NCBI RefSeq assembly: GCF_004000925.1
Contig: NZ_BIME01000008.1
Span: forward strand, 62,001 to 126,000
Length of the DNA stretch: 64,000 nucleotides
DNA from: Paenibacillus illinoisensis NBRC 15959
GTDB taxonomy: Bacteria > Bacillota > Bacilli > Paenibacillales > Paenibacillaceae
Direction of reading: 5' to 3'
How positions within the stretch are numbered: the first letter of the stretch is position 1; each line of letters begins with the position of its first letter. The translations under genes and the position numbers were made by a program. Of the stretch, positions 17,109 to 25,342 are shown one piece after another. The notes below the pieces were generated by a model. The model had not been told where the DNA came from, searched no databases, and was given only the letters and a program-made list of their open reading frames with translations.

Positions 17109-18594
17109 CGTCCCAAGCTTCTTCCAGATCCTTGGCGGCCTCTTCCAGGCCATGCATTTCCAGTAACGGCTCGGCTGAGCAGATGAGTTTGATCTGCAGC
17201 GAGCCGTTTTCTTTGGTTACACGTATCGCAGAGATTCGCTCCGAACGATGAATGGCCTCGGCTATGCGCAAGATGGAGCCCAATCGGTGAGCGTGCCGTT
17301 CATCCGAATCCTTCAGAATGTCCCGGTGCTTATTCAGCAGCTGGGGCGTTCTTTTTTTGGGATGATAATCGGCTGCGATAGCTGTCAGCACGGTCTCCCG
17401 GTGGGAAAGTCCATATATGCCCGCATTCATAATCCAATACGCCGAGTGCTGGGGATAACGGAAATAATTGATCTGTTTTCCTGCCCCATGAAGCATGCAG
17501 GCGGTATACAGGATTCGTGCATCTGCTGGTTTGGGTGCGTCCCCATCCAATGCCTCATAGAGCACGGTTGCATCCTGATGGATTCGTTTCAGCTTCTTCT
17601 CGGGAACTGGCGGGCCAAAATGAATGAAGTTGCGGATGCTGTCCTCCAGTGCAGTAGGAGAGGCTGGCCGGTGCGGGGCCATCAGATCACGCAAAATCCC
17701 GTCACGCAATCCCGCTCCGCTTACGACATAACGATCTCCCTGAAGAATGTCGAAGACCGTTCTGAGAATCAGAACACCGGGCACAATGATGTCAGCACGA
17801 TCCTTCGCCAGGCCAGGCACCTTTTTGCGCTGACCTGATGTCAGATAAGGCAGTGATTTGGCCAGGTTCTCCATGGCTGAAGCACTGATCTCGTAGTGGT
17901 GGGTTACAGGTAACGAGTATTGTGTTCTTTTTTGCTCAATTTTGGCCAGAGTACGCATGGTACCTCCAAGACCGATGAGCGGAAGACCTGGATGCTGACG
18001 GACCCAATCCTGATCTTTCAATGCCTGAATGACATCATTGCACAGCGCAGCAACATTTGCTTCAGACCAGGAATCCTCCCCGCCATACCTGGCATGCGAG
18101 TTTACGGCACCAATGGGCAGTGAGATACTGTGGAGTCTTTTGCGATCCCGGAATACGGTTACTTCCGTACTGCCGCCACCGATATCCACGACATAGCCAT
18201 CCTGCAGATCAATGGACTGAATAACCCCAAGAAAGCCGTAATACGCTTCCTGATCTCCGGATGCACATTCAATCTCAAGTCCGGTCTCCTCTTCAAGCCA
18301 GCCAATGATCTGAGCAGCGTTGCGTGCATTGCGAATGGCAGCTGTAGCCGCAGCACGAATGACTTTCGTTTGGAATGCGTCACAAGTAGCCTTGAATTGT
18401 TGCAAGACGGTGATGGCCTGTTCCAGCGAATGGCGCAGGATCTGGCCATCCTCTTCAACCACGTTGCTGAGGCGCGCAGCATATTTATCTTCATGAATGA
18501 TCCGGTAGGCTCCTTCATGATCCAGTTCGTAAATGACGAGACGAATGGAGTTGGAGCCAATATCGATAATGCCGAGAGTTCCTTTTGAGTTCAT
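17068..18594 (-). CDS. ppx: Exopolyphosphatase, Ppx/GppA family
   Basis: 508 residues. The N-terminal ASKHA phosphatase fold shows LGIIDIGSNSIRLVIYE and VDIGGGSTEV; the C-terminal HD-like helical domain starts near residue 320. It hydrolyses polyphosphate from the chain end (or pppGpp, which this family can also take). The start is ATG 18594 with AAGGAG 6 bases upstream; the ATG at 18600 abuts the site. Placed tail-to-tail with ppk, so synthesis and breakdown genes share 41 bases at their 3' ends. A small membrane-protein gene lies 25 bases upstream on the same strand. Confidence 0.93.
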   Translation of the reverse strand: MNSKGTLGIIDIGSNSIRLVIYELDHEGAYRIIHEDKYAARLSNVVEEDGQILRHSLEQAITVLQQFKATCDAFQTKVIRAAATAAIRNARNAAQIIGWLEEETGLEIECASGDQEAYYGFLGVIQSIDLQDGYVVDIGGGSTEVTVFRDRKRLHSISLPIGAVNSHARYGGEDSWSEANVAALCNDVIQALKDQDWVRQHPGLPLIGLGGTMRTLAKIEQKRTQYSLPVTHHYEISASAMENLAKSLPYLTSGQRKKVPGLAKDRADIIVPGVLILRTVFDILQGDRYVVSGAGLRDGILRDLMAPHRPASPTALEDSIRNFIHFGPPVPEKKLKRIHQDATVLYEALDGDAPKPADARILYTACMLHGAGKQINYFRYPQHSAYWIMNAGIYGLSHRETVLTAIAADYHPKKRTPQLLNKHRDILKDSDERHAHRLGSILRIAEAIHRSERISAIRVTKENGSLQIKLICSAEPLLEMHGLEEAAKDLEEAWDVKLTYSTLQASKE

Positions 18595-18619
18595 ATGCAT
18601 CTCCTTCTAGACAGGTATT

Positions 18620-18874
18620 CTACCCAAGTTGCAGCAGGGCAGCCATGGCTTCCGGTGAACCTGGAGGGGTGGAGGAGAAGGGCGTGGTCAGCATTACCAC
18701 AATAATGAAGACGATGAAACAGGCAAACAGTATGCAGCTTACGGCAAAACCGCGATTGCGTTTCTTCATAAACAGCCGAATACCTGTAACGAAAAGAAGT
18801 ACTGTGACGGCGACCAGCACGATAGACATTGCGACATAGGCTACGCCATACAGTGATTTGAAAAATGCTTCCAT
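18620..18874 (-). CDS. Small two-span membrane protein
   Basis: 84 residues with two hydrophobic helices (about 10-33 and 43-65) separated by a basic loop (RLFMKKRNRGF), then a Pro/Ser/Ala tail. No family recognised. It ends 25 bases before ppx on the same strand and so probably shares its transcript. A structural or regulatory role beside polyphosphatase cannot be judged. Confidence 0.6.
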   Translation of the reverse strand: MEAFFKSLYGVAYVAMSIVLVAVTVLLFVTGIRLFMKKRNRGFAVSCILFACFIVFIIVVMLTTPFSSTPPGSPEAMAALLQLG

Positions 18875-19110
18875 ATTTTCTGAACGCTCCTTAGATCCTC
18901 TTATTTAAGCCTTTCCATTACATTCCTTAGTAGCATACGACAGATTGATGCGTTTGAAAAGTAAACCAGGCGTGTGTGCCTTTCTATAAACAAGCCTATA
19001 GACACTTCTTACGGAAAAGGGGCAACTGCCTTGGACAGACATCCAAGAGGGGACGGCTTCTGTTGAGTATGTATATGGAAGGACCATTGTTCAGGAAAGG
19101 AGATCAACCC

Positions 19111-19770
19111 ATGTCAAGACAGCTTGCAAGCAAATGGCTGAAGACTGCAGCACTGATGAAATATCCGGTAGCAGCTGTCCATATCCCGCAGACGATGGCA
19201 TTTAATTCGAGAAATCTGCTGCACATGCTCAGCCGTTATGGAATGGTGTATATCAAACCTATAGTCGGTGGCGGAGGTTATGGTGTTATCAGGGTATCCA
19301 CAAGCGGAGGGAACTACCGCTATACGCATATGAAAGTTACACGTACATTTACCAACTACGGCCAGATGTATCGCTCGCTGGTACGGATTAAAGTTAGACG
19401 GAGATATCTGATCCAGCAGGGAATTCATTTGGCAATGATACAGGGCAGACCTGTGGATTACAGGGTAAAAGTCGTCAAAACCGAGCGAGGCTGGGTTTTC
19501 CGTTCCATGGTAGGGCGTTTGGCTCGTCCCGGATTGTGCGTAACCAATCTGAGCAAAGGCGGGACGATGCTGCAAGGCAGAAGGGCCCTTAGTTTATCAC
19601 TCCCTCATATATCCACCAGACACAAACGCCGGGAAATGCGTTCATTGACGTTGACATGCACTCAGATTATGGAAAGGCAATTTCCAGGTGTAGGTCAACT
19701 CGGTTTCGATTATGGGCTCGATCACTCCGGGAAGATATGGATTCTAGAAGTGAACACCAGACCTCAATAA
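19111..19770 (+). CDS. YheC/YheD-like ATP-grasp spore protein, short form
   Basis: 219 residues resembling the ATP-grasp part of YheC/YheD endospore coat-associated proteins: YIKPIVGGGGYGVIRV, YLIQQGIHLAMIQGRPVDYRVKVVKT, then FDYGLDHSGKIWILEVNTRPQ at the end, where the terminal Glu-Asn-Arg normally binds Mg-ATP. The ATG at 19111 has AAAGGAG 8 bases upstream. Full YheC/D proteins are longer with an N-terminal extension, so this is a reduced version. Its role in the spore is inferred from the family only. Confidence 0.78.
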   Translation: MSRQLASKWLKTAALMKYPVAAVHIPQTMAFNSRNLLHMLSRYGMVYIKPIVGGGGYGVIRVSTSGGNYRYTHMKVTRTFTNYGQMYRSLVRIKVRRRYLIQQGIHLAMIQGRPVDYRVKVVKTERGWVFRSMVGRLARPGLCVTNLSKGGTMLQGRRALSLSLPHISTRHKRREMRSLTLTCTQIMERQFPGVGQLGFDYGLDHSGKIWILEVNTRPQ

Positions 19771-19948
19771 AAAAGTGAAAAAATATAAAAAAAACCAAGA
19801 TTACACCGATAAACATATAGAGAAAATATTTTGGAAAACGTTTGAAATAAAAACAAATTGGGTAATTTACACGGAATAAGTCTTAAAACTATGAGTTGAA
19901 GCTAAAAAAAATTCTCTCACATTCGTTCTAATAGAAACGTTACGATCC

Positions 19949-20048
19949 TGTGCATAAGTAATATCCACATTATCCACGTTGCTTAATCAACATTTTTACC
20001 ATTTATCAACAACCTATGCACAGGATTTCCACAAAACCTTGTGGATAA
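19949..20048. promoter_or_regulatory. Cluster of DnaA boxes upstream of sda
   Basis: Six sites in 100 bases. Exact boxes: TTATGCACA (minus, 19949-19957) and TTATCCACA (minus, 20040-20048). One-mismatch boxes on plus: 19961-19969, 19970-19978, 20003-20011 and 20014-20022. The last exact box ends 8 bases before the -35 of sda. In B. subtilis sda is transcribed under direct DnaA control, so this fits. The 180 bases before it are AT-rich with nothing else recognisable. Confidence 0.85.
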
Positions 20049-20056
20049 CAGAACGC

Positions 20057-20085
20057 TTGTTCTCTTTATAAATCTCTGATATGAT
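20057..20085 (+). promoter_or_regulatory. Sigma-A type promoter of sda
   Basis: -35 TTGTTC (20057-20062), 17-base spacer, -10 TATGAT (20080-20085). It lies directly downstream of the DnaA boxes and 37 bases before the sda start codon. Confidence 0.75.
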
Positions 20086-20122
20086 AGTTTTGAGGAAAAA
20101 AAAGGAAAGGTTGTGGCGGGAA

Positions 20123-20266
20123 ATGGCTATGTTATCCGATGAGATGTTATTGGATTCCTACCATAAGGCGATTGAGCTTAATCTCGAGAGAGATTTCATC
20201 GCGCTGCTATTGGCAGAAATCCATAAGCGCAAACTGGGTACCGACGTATCTGCCATTCTTCACTAG
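20123..20266 (+). CDS. sda: Sporulation checkpoint inhibitor Sda
   Basis: 47 residues (MAMLSDEMLLDSYHKAIELN...). B. subtilis Sda has 46 residues and the same skeleton, [26 protein letters not shown]. It is a helical hairpin that binds the sporulation histidine kinase and blocks phosphorelay entry when replication is perturbed. I choose ATG 20123, which aligns with the known start; an upstream ATG at 20081 lies within the -10 box. DnaA boxes upstream support conserved control. A plus-strand terminator 274 bases downstream (20540-20587) would end its transcript. Confidence 0.9.
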   Translation: MAMLSDEMLLDSYHKAIELNLERDFIALLLAEIHKRKLGTDVSAILH

Positions 20267-20287
20267 AGATCCTCATTGCAGGCAATG

Positions 20288-20539
20288 TTACAGGTTTCCG
20301 GACATGTCCCATTGTGCTACAGACCAGAGGGTGCTGGTATGACAATGGTGACAGTACAACATATGCATGCAACCGTTTTCGTTTCCGTCTTCCTCTATCA
20401 TGGAAGTCTGTAACGAATAGGGGCTGTACGGTCCGGTGTAATCGTCCAATTTGCCGCATTCTGACAGTCCCTGAAGGCAGTGGGGACAAGCCTGCTCCGG
20501 TACAACCAGACCGTTACACAGCGGGCATATATAAGACAA
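20288..20539 (-). CDS. Small zinc-ribbon protein
   Basis: 83 residues. Cysteine pairs CPLC (near residue 5), CPHC (near 18) and CHHCH (near 63) indicate one or two zinc ribbons. The middle, LDDYTGPYSPY, is distinctive but I cannot name the family. The start is TTG at 20539 (MSYICPLC) with AGGAGGG upstream. That ribosome site lies in the 3' arm of a long hairpin abutting the start codon. It follows yumC on the same strand at 74 bases and converges with sda. Confidence 0.65.
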   Translation of the reverse strand: MSYICPLCNGLVVPEQACPHCLQGLSECGKLDDYTGPYSPYSLQTSMIEEDGNENGCMHMLYCHHCHTSTLWSVAQWDMSGNL

Positions 20540-20587
20540 GGGTATCCCTCCTGATATTGAATGTTCAGGAGTAAGATACCCTTTTTT
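20540..20587. terminator. Hairpin: plus-strand terminator and minus-strand ribosome-site occluder
   Basis: GGGTATC (20540-20546) pairs with 20575-20581 and CTCCTGA (20548-20554) with 20565-20571, then six T on plus: a strong terminator for sda. On the minus strand the same arms bury the AGGAGG of the zinc-ribbon gene, whose TTG start adjoins the stem. Confidence 0.8.
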
Positions 20588-20613
20588 GTACCTTTTATGT
20601 GATTCGCGTAAAA

Positions 20614-21615
20614 CTATCGTTTCATGTTGCTGCTGTGTCCTGGGGACAACTTTGCATCCGGATCGAAGTAAACCTTCGCGTTGTTAACAGCGGTTGGTGC
20701 TTCACCAAACCCAACAGCGATCAGCTTCAGCTTGCCTGGGTATGTTGTAATATCCCCGGCGGCAAAAATGCCTGGAATGGATGTTTCCATACGGGAGTCA
20801 ACAACGATGGAGTTGCTATCAATTTCGATCCCCCACTCGGCAATGGGCCCGAGCGATGATACAAATCCAAAGTTGACGATCACGGCATCAACGTCAATTT
20901 CTTGTGTTTCTTTGGTTTTGACGTGTGACAGCGTGACTTTGGTAATAGCTTCATCCCCGTGCAGTTCTGTAATCTCCGTAGGTGTAACCACGTTGACTTT
21001 GGAGTTCATCAGGTTCTCCACACTGTGCTCATGTGCACGGAATTTGTCACGACGGTGGATCAGGGTTACTTGTTCTGCGATTGGCTCCAGCATAAGTGCC
21101 CAGTCTACGGCAGAGTCACCGCCACCACTGATCAGTACTTTTTTGCCGGCAAAAGCGTTCAGATCACTGATGAAGTAATGCAGGTTTGATTTTTCGAACT
21201 TGGCTGCACCTTCAAGTTCCAGGCGACGTGGTTCGAAAGCACCAACACCGGCAGTGATGATTACTGCTTTGGCATGATATTCGTTCACATCGGTTTTGAC
21301 GATGAAATGACGCTCGTCCAGTTTTTCAACGGATACTACTTTTTCCTCAAGACGAATATTCGGGTTAAAGTGACTCATCTGCTCAATCAGATTGTTTACC
21401 AGTTCCTGAGCCGTCACTTTGGGGAACCCTGCAACGTCATAAATGTATTTTTCGGGATACAGCGCAGCCAATTGTCCACCAAGTTGTGGCATGCTTTCGA
21501 CCAGAGTAACGGATGCCTGACGCATCCCTCCGTAAAATGCGGCGAACAGACCTGCAGGGCCGCCACCAATAATAAGTAAATCGGTCATGTCATGACCGGC
21601 AGTTTGTGCAGTCAA
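20614..21615 (-). CDS. yumC: Ferredoxin/flavodoxin-NADP reductase, thioredoxin-reductase-like (YumC)
   Basis: 333 residues. FAD motif GGGPAG near residue 17, NADPH motif GGGDSA in mid-protein, and C-terminal AAGDITTYPGKLKLIAVGFGEA. The redox-active CxxC of thioredoxin reductase is missing and the C-terminal extension is present, as in YumC-type ferredoxin-NADP reductases. It passes electrons between NADPH and ferredoxin/flavodoxin. The start is TTG at 21615, with AAAGGTG about 12 bases upstream; a less likely ATG is nine codons in. yumB and yuiB homologues follow nearby as in B. subtilis. Confidence 0.9.
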   Translation of the reverse strand: MTAQTAGHDMTDLLIIGGGPAGLFAAFYGGMRQASVTLVESMPQLGGQLAALYPEKYIYDVAGFPKVTAQELVNNLIEQMSHFNPNIRLEEKVVSVEKLDERHFIVKTDVNEYHAKAVIITAGVGAFEPRRLELEGAAKFEKSNLHYFISDLNAFAGKKVLISGGGDSAVDWALMLEPIAEQVTLIHRRDKFRAHEHSVENLMNSKVNVVTPTEITELHGDEAITKVTLSHVKTKETQEIDVDAVIVNFGFVSSLGPIAEWGIEIDSNSIVVDSRMETSIPGIFAAGDITTYPGKLKLIAVGFGEAPTAVNNAKVYFDPDAKLSPGHSSNMKR

Positions 21616-21946
21616 GAATCAACAACACCTTTCTTATTTTAATAGGTAGTTAACAGAAATAATGTAGCCGGATACCTCATGTAGCCAGCGTTTGTTGCTG
21701 AACTGTCTTTCTCATTATAAACGGTGTAAACTGGGTTGCAAAGTTGGTAACGGGACTAACATGGGAACAATTGATGAAGATCAGGTGAGAATAGGATGAA
21801 ATTGGAAATGAAAGGTTATGAAAGATAACAAAAAAAACCTTGATATTTACCAGAAATACAGATATTCTTGACCTGTACTATGTGTTTTTTTGTCTAAATA
21901 AAAGCCAATTTGTAAAACGAAGACATTACCTGTAATTTGTTGATTC

Positions 21947-21964
21947 TTGTGTATAATTTCACAA
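21947..21964 (+). promoter_or_regulatory. Rex-like operator over a -10 box, upstream of the NDH-2 gene
   Basis: TTGTGTATAATTTCACAA matches the Rex consensus TTGTGAAnnnnTTCACAA at all but one fixed position, and contains TATAAT (21952-21957). It is 182 bases before the yumB-like start. Rex senses NADH/NAD+ and controls an NDH-2 gene in B. subtilis. The rest of the 530-base gap 21616-22145 holds only a weak hairpin (22027-22050). Confidence 0.65.
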
Positions 21965-22145
21965 CTTTAATTGGACATGTACATACAAAATATTCAAATA
22001 AATTCGTGAAGTTAACATTTGTCGTCATATGGATAAGACCTCATCCATATTTTGTAGTAAGTACAGCTGAAGGTATGATACCCGAATGAAGATACAAAAT
22101 GTTGTAAAAGTAGATGATGTGAGTGAAACCGGAAGGGGTTAAGAC

Positions 22146-23339
22146 ATGAGCAGCATTCCCAAAATCGTCATTCTCGGCGCGGGCTATGGCGGGATTTTAA
22201 CAGCCCAGCGGCTGCAGAAGGAATTAAATTATAATGAAGCCGACGTCACATTGGTGAATCGGCATGATTATCACTATATTACAACACACCTACATATGCC
22301 AGCAGCCGGTACGGATTCGATTGAGCATGCGAGGGTGCCGATTTCCAAGCTGATTGATGAATTCAAGATTGATTTGGTCAAGTCGTCGGTGAAGGAGATA
22401 CGACTGCAGGATCGCAAGGTCATTTTGGAAGATGGAACGTTATCCTATGACTATCTGATTATTGGACTCGGCGGTGAACCGGAGACCTTCGGTATTCCGG
22501 GCATGCTGGATCATGCCATGACCATTCGCAGCATCAACTCGGTACGACTCATTCGTGAGCATATCGAATATCAGTTTGCCATGTACAAAAACGATAACAA
22601 ACGTAACCGCATTCGTTTTGTAGTGGGCGGAGCAGGTTTCAGCGGAGTTGAGTTTGTGGCGGAGCTTGCTGACCGCATTCCGCAGTTGTGCAAGGAATTC
22701 GACGTTAATCCAAAAAATGTGCATATTTACAATGTAGAGGCAGCGCCTTCAGCCCTGCCTGGCTTCGATCCGGAGCTGGTAGAGCATGCAATGAATGTGC
22801 TCAAGAAGAAAGGCGTAACCTTCAAAATCGGTGTTCCGATCAAGCAATGCTTGCCGGATGGTGTCATTGTGGGTGAAGGTGAAAAAATTGATGCTGCCAC
22901 GGTGGTATGGACCGGTGGAATCCGCGGTAACGCGCTGCTTGAACAGGCTGGCCTCGAAGTGATGCGCGGTCGGGTAAAAGTGGACGAATATTTGCGAGCT
23001 CCGGGACATGAGCATGTCTATGTTATTGGTGACAATTCACTCGTATTTAACGGGGAAGGACGTCCATATCCACCAACAGCCCAGATTGCCATGCAGCAAG
23101 GTGTGAACTGCGCCAAAAACGTTGTCGCTGCCATTCGCAAAAAACAGCCACAGCCCTTTGTGTTTACCAGCAAGGGAACGGTTGCTTCGCTCGGTAAAGG
23201 GGAGGCCATTGCTGTGGTTGGGGGTAAAAAATACAAGGGCTGGAAAGCTGCCCAGCTGAAGAAACTGGTGGATCTCCGGTATTTGTTCATCATCGGTGGA
23301 ATCCCGCTTGTGCTGAAGAAGGGGCGGTTTTTTGGATGA
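22146..23339 (+). CDS. yumB: Type II NADH dehydrogenase (YumB-like)
   Basis: 397-residue NDH-2 flavoprotein that would pass electrons from NADH to menaquinone at the membrane. N-terminal FAD motif GAGYGG, NADH motif VVGGAGFSGVE, and YVIGDNSLVF with the quinone-site segment RPYPPTAQIAMQQG. The C-terminal part (KGWKAAQLKKLVDLRYLFIIGG) provides the amphipathic membrane contact. It resembles B. subtilis YumB more than Ndh and sits near yumC and yuiB as there. GGAAGGGG lies before the ATG. Its stop overlaps the next start (ATGA). A Rex-like site upstream suggests control by NADH level. Confidence 0.9.
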   Translation: MSSIPKIVILGAGYGGILTAQRLQKELNYNEADVTLVNRHDYHYITTHLHMPAAGTDSIEHARVPISKLIDEFKIDLVKSSVKEIRLQDRKVILEDGTLSYDYLIIGLGGEPETFGIPGMLDHAMTIRSINSVRLIREHIEYQFAMYKNDNKRNRIRFVVGGAGFSGVEFVAELADRIPQLCKEFDVNPKNVHIYNVEAAPSALPGFDPELVEHAMNVLKKKGVTFKIGVPIKQCLPDGVIVGEGEKIDAATVVWTGGIRGNALLEQAGLEVMRGRVKVDEYLRAPGHEHVYVIGDNSLVFNGEGRPYPPTAQIAMQQGVNCAKNVVAAIRKKQPQPFVFTSKGTVASLGKGEAIAVVGGKKYKGWKAAQLKKLVDLRYLFIIGGIPLVLKKGRFFG

Positions 23340-23593
23340 GACATTGCAGTGTTCAAGTTCGCGGCCTGCTTACGCGTGATGAGCTGGATCGTTATAACGC
23401 CCTGATGCAGGTAGGTGGTTATCTGGAGGAGCAGAACCAGTATGACCTGGCTTATATTGTGCAAAAGGAAGTGGACATTCTCATCCTGCCTGCAATTGAG
23501 CGGTTGAAGGAAAAGGGACGGGATCGTGACCGGGCCACGGCCGAGTTTCTGGAATCGCTTAAGGCAATGGAAGAAGAAGAGGACCGGGATTAA
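23336..23593 (+). CDS. Small hypothetical protein coupled to the NDH-2 gene
   Basis: 85 residues, mostly helical and charged (VRGLLTRDELDRYNALMQVGGYLEEQNQYDLAYIVQKEVD...). No family recognised and no cysteine pair or membrane span. Its ATG overlaps the yumB-like stop by 4 bases, so translation is coupled and a role linked to that enzyme is plausible. A terminator follows. Confidence 0.7.
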   Translation: MRHCSVQVRGLLTRDELDRYNALMQVGGYLEEQNQYDLAYIVQKEVDILILPAIERLKEKGRDRDRATAEFLESLKAMEEEEDRD

Positions 23594-23631
23594 TTCGGAG
23601 TTTGAACATTTCTGGATAAAATGAATACCAT

Positions 23632-23678
23632 AAAAAAAGCACCGGTGACTCTCCCCTTGGGGAGTGTCATCGGTGCTT
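23632..23678. terminator. Bidirectional terminator
   Basis: AAAGCACCG..CTCCCC pairs with GGGAG..CGGTGCTTT with a tight loop and flanking A/T runs, between convergent genes (85-residue protein and hemQ). Confidence 0.85.
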
Positions 23679-23688
23679 TGCGTTTTAC

Positions 23689-24435
23689 TTACAGTTTCAA
23701 CATGTCTTCCAGCGAACCTTCGCCCAGCAGGCTTCCCACATAGAACGAACCGAATTCGCCATAACGTGCGCTAACTTCATCAAACCGCATTTCGTAAACC
23801 AGTTTTTTGAACTGGAGTGCATCGTCTGCAAACAGGGTAACGCCCCACTCCCAATCGTCGAAACCAACGGATCCGGTAATGATCTGTTTAACTTTACCCG
23901 CATAGCTGCGACCAATCATGCCATGGCTGCGCATCATGCTGCGGCGTTCGTCCATGGACAGCATGTACCAGTTGTCGGCCAAGTCGCGTTTTTTGTTCAT
24001 TGGGTAGAAGCAGATGTACTGACGCTGTGGCAAAACTGGCTTGAGACGTGCAATGATTTCCGGGTTTTGCATCGGATCTTCGCCTTCTTTGCCAAGATAG
24101 TTGCTCAGTTCCACGACGCTGACGTAGGAATACGATTTGGTAGTGTATTGTGCAAACATCGTTTTGTTGAACGCGTTCTCGACGGCCTTGAGGTCCTCAA
24201 GTGTTTCACGCAGGTGCATCATGACAAGGTCAGCCTTTTGGCCGACTACAGTATAGACCACAGTGCTTCCTTTTGAGGAATCTTCGACATCCTTCCATTC
24301 TTTCCAAAACTCTTGAAGCTCGTCCAGTGCTACGGCACGTTCCTCGTCATCGGCTGCTTTCCAAGCGGCCCAGTTAATTGAGCGGAAGTCATGCAGGGCA
24401 TACCAGCCCTCCAGTGTTGATGCAGCTTCGTTCAT
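23689..24435 (-). CDS. hemQ: Coproheme decarboxylase HemQ (ChdC)
   Basis: 248 residues, chlorite-dismutase fold. It converts coproheme to heme b in the coproporphyrin-dependent heme pathway of Gram-positives. The catalytic Tyr 144 is in FYPMNKKR and the proximal heme His 171 in MMRSHGMIGR. The Arg that gives chlorite dismutase activity is not expected in this subgroup. ATG at 24435 with a GGAGGAA site. Other heme genes are not in the window. Confidence 0.93.
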   Translation of the reverse strand: MNEAASTLEGWYALHDFRSINWAAWKAADDEERAVALDELQEFWKEWKDVEDSSKGSTVVYTVVGQKADLVMMHLRETLEDLKAVENAFNKTMFAQYTTKSYSYVSVVELSNYLGKEGEDPMQNPEIIARLKPVLPQRQYICFYPMNKKRDLADNWYMLSMDERRSMMRSHGMIGRSYAGKVKQIITGSVGFDDWEWGVTLFADDALQFKKLVYEMRFDEVSARYGEFGSFYVGSLLGEGSLEDMLKL

Positions 24436-24580
24436 TGGTTCTGTTCCTCCTGCAGTTTATATTTCCAAATCCCATGAGGGACGGTTAAGAAAAACTATAT
24501 CGTTTACATTGTATCCCAACACCGAGCACAAGGGCAAATGAAGAGAACATGAATATAGGAGGATTTATCCAGAAAGTTCG

Positions 24581-24609
24581 TTGCTTCGCCACATTTTTTG
24601 CGGTACACT
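24581..24609 (+). promoter_or_regulatory. Probable promoter of the yuiB-like gene
   Basis: -35 TTGCTT (24581-24586), 17-base spacer, -10 TACACT (24604-24609), 80 bases before the start codon. Confidence 0.55.
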
Positions 24610-24688
24610 ATCTACTAGCCAGAGAAGAAAATACAGTAAGTTATGCAAAATAAGCCCTTAGTTCATAAGAAGAGGTGAACGTCACCCG

Positions 24689-24982
24689 ATGCAGTTTATA
24701 CCTGTGCTGGTATTAATGGTGTTATTTTTCGTGATGATGTTTGGGATCGGTTTCATTCTGAATATGTTGATGAAGACTACCTGGTTTCCTTCTTACCTGT
24801 TCATCATTGTGATCCTGCCTGTCGTGGTGTATTCCTTGTGGGATCACACGGCTTCACTGATGACCCATCTGGGCTCGTTCCAGATCGTCGATTATCTGAC
24901 CGGTGTGGCTGGGCTCGCAGGCGCAATCATCAGTGGTTGGACCATTCGCAAACTTCGACTGGGTGGGTATAAAATGTTTTAA
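24689..24982 (+). CDS. yuiB: YuiB-like membrane protein
   Basis: 97 residues with three hydrophobic segments (about 4-28, 33-52, 66-86) and a basic C terminus. Length, FxxMMFGIGFILNMLMKTTWFPSYLFIIV and location near yumB/yumC agree with B. subtilis YuiB, a membrane protein of unknown function. AGAGGTGAACGTCACCC precedes the ATG. Confidence 0.75.
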   Translation: MQFIPVLVLMVLFFVMMFGIGFILNMLMKTTWFPSYLFIIVILPVVVYSLWDHTASLMTHLGSFQIVDYLTGVAGLAGAIISGWTIRKLRLGGYKMF

Positions 24983-25031
24983 CCGGATGAGCTTCATATC
25001 TTGCCCTGACTGCCATGGCTAATGGAAACAA

Positions 25032-25086
25032 AGAGTCCTGCCTTTCTCGTAACCGCTTACGCGAGCAAAGGGAGGGCTTTTTGTCA
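25032..25086 (+). terminator. Terminator after yuiB-like gene
   Basis: GTCCTGCCTTTCTCG pairs imperfectly with GCGAGcaaAGGGAGGGC, followed by TTTTTG. The gap 24983-25342 otherwise holds the two dnaB promoters. Confidence 0.65.
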
Positions 25087-25161
25087 TATGTTATGAAAAT
25101 AGACATAAACGAACCGCTGAGCTGCATACACATGTGGATAACCATTTCTAAATAGTTTCAC

Positions 25162-25301
25162 TTGTTTTATATGGCTGGAGCTTTTATAGTATTCTAGCAA
25201 CTCTGCGAAAACGTGAATGCTGTCGACCTAGGACGAAACGGAGCGAGAACAGGCCATCTTTTTACCTGTTTTTGAACATTTGAAGATCAGGCATTTATGA
25301 T
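25162..25301 (+). promoter_or_regulatory. Two promoters before dnaB
   Basis: P1: TTGTTT (25162-25167), 17 bases, TATAGT (25185-25190). P2: TTGAAC (25272-25277), 18 bases, TATGAT (25296-25301), 41 bases before the start. A weak AACAGG/CCTGTT hairpin with T run lies between them (25247-25275). Confidence 0.6.
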
Positions 25302-25342
25302 AGAATAGATAAACACACTTTTGGGGAGAAGGAGATCAAGCC

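Noticed and set aside
19770..20123. AT-rich stretch plus DnaA boxes as a chromosomal origin
   Set aside because: No dnaA, dnaN or recF nearby, and the boxes adjoin sda, whose DnaA control is known. Better explained as a regulatory cluster.
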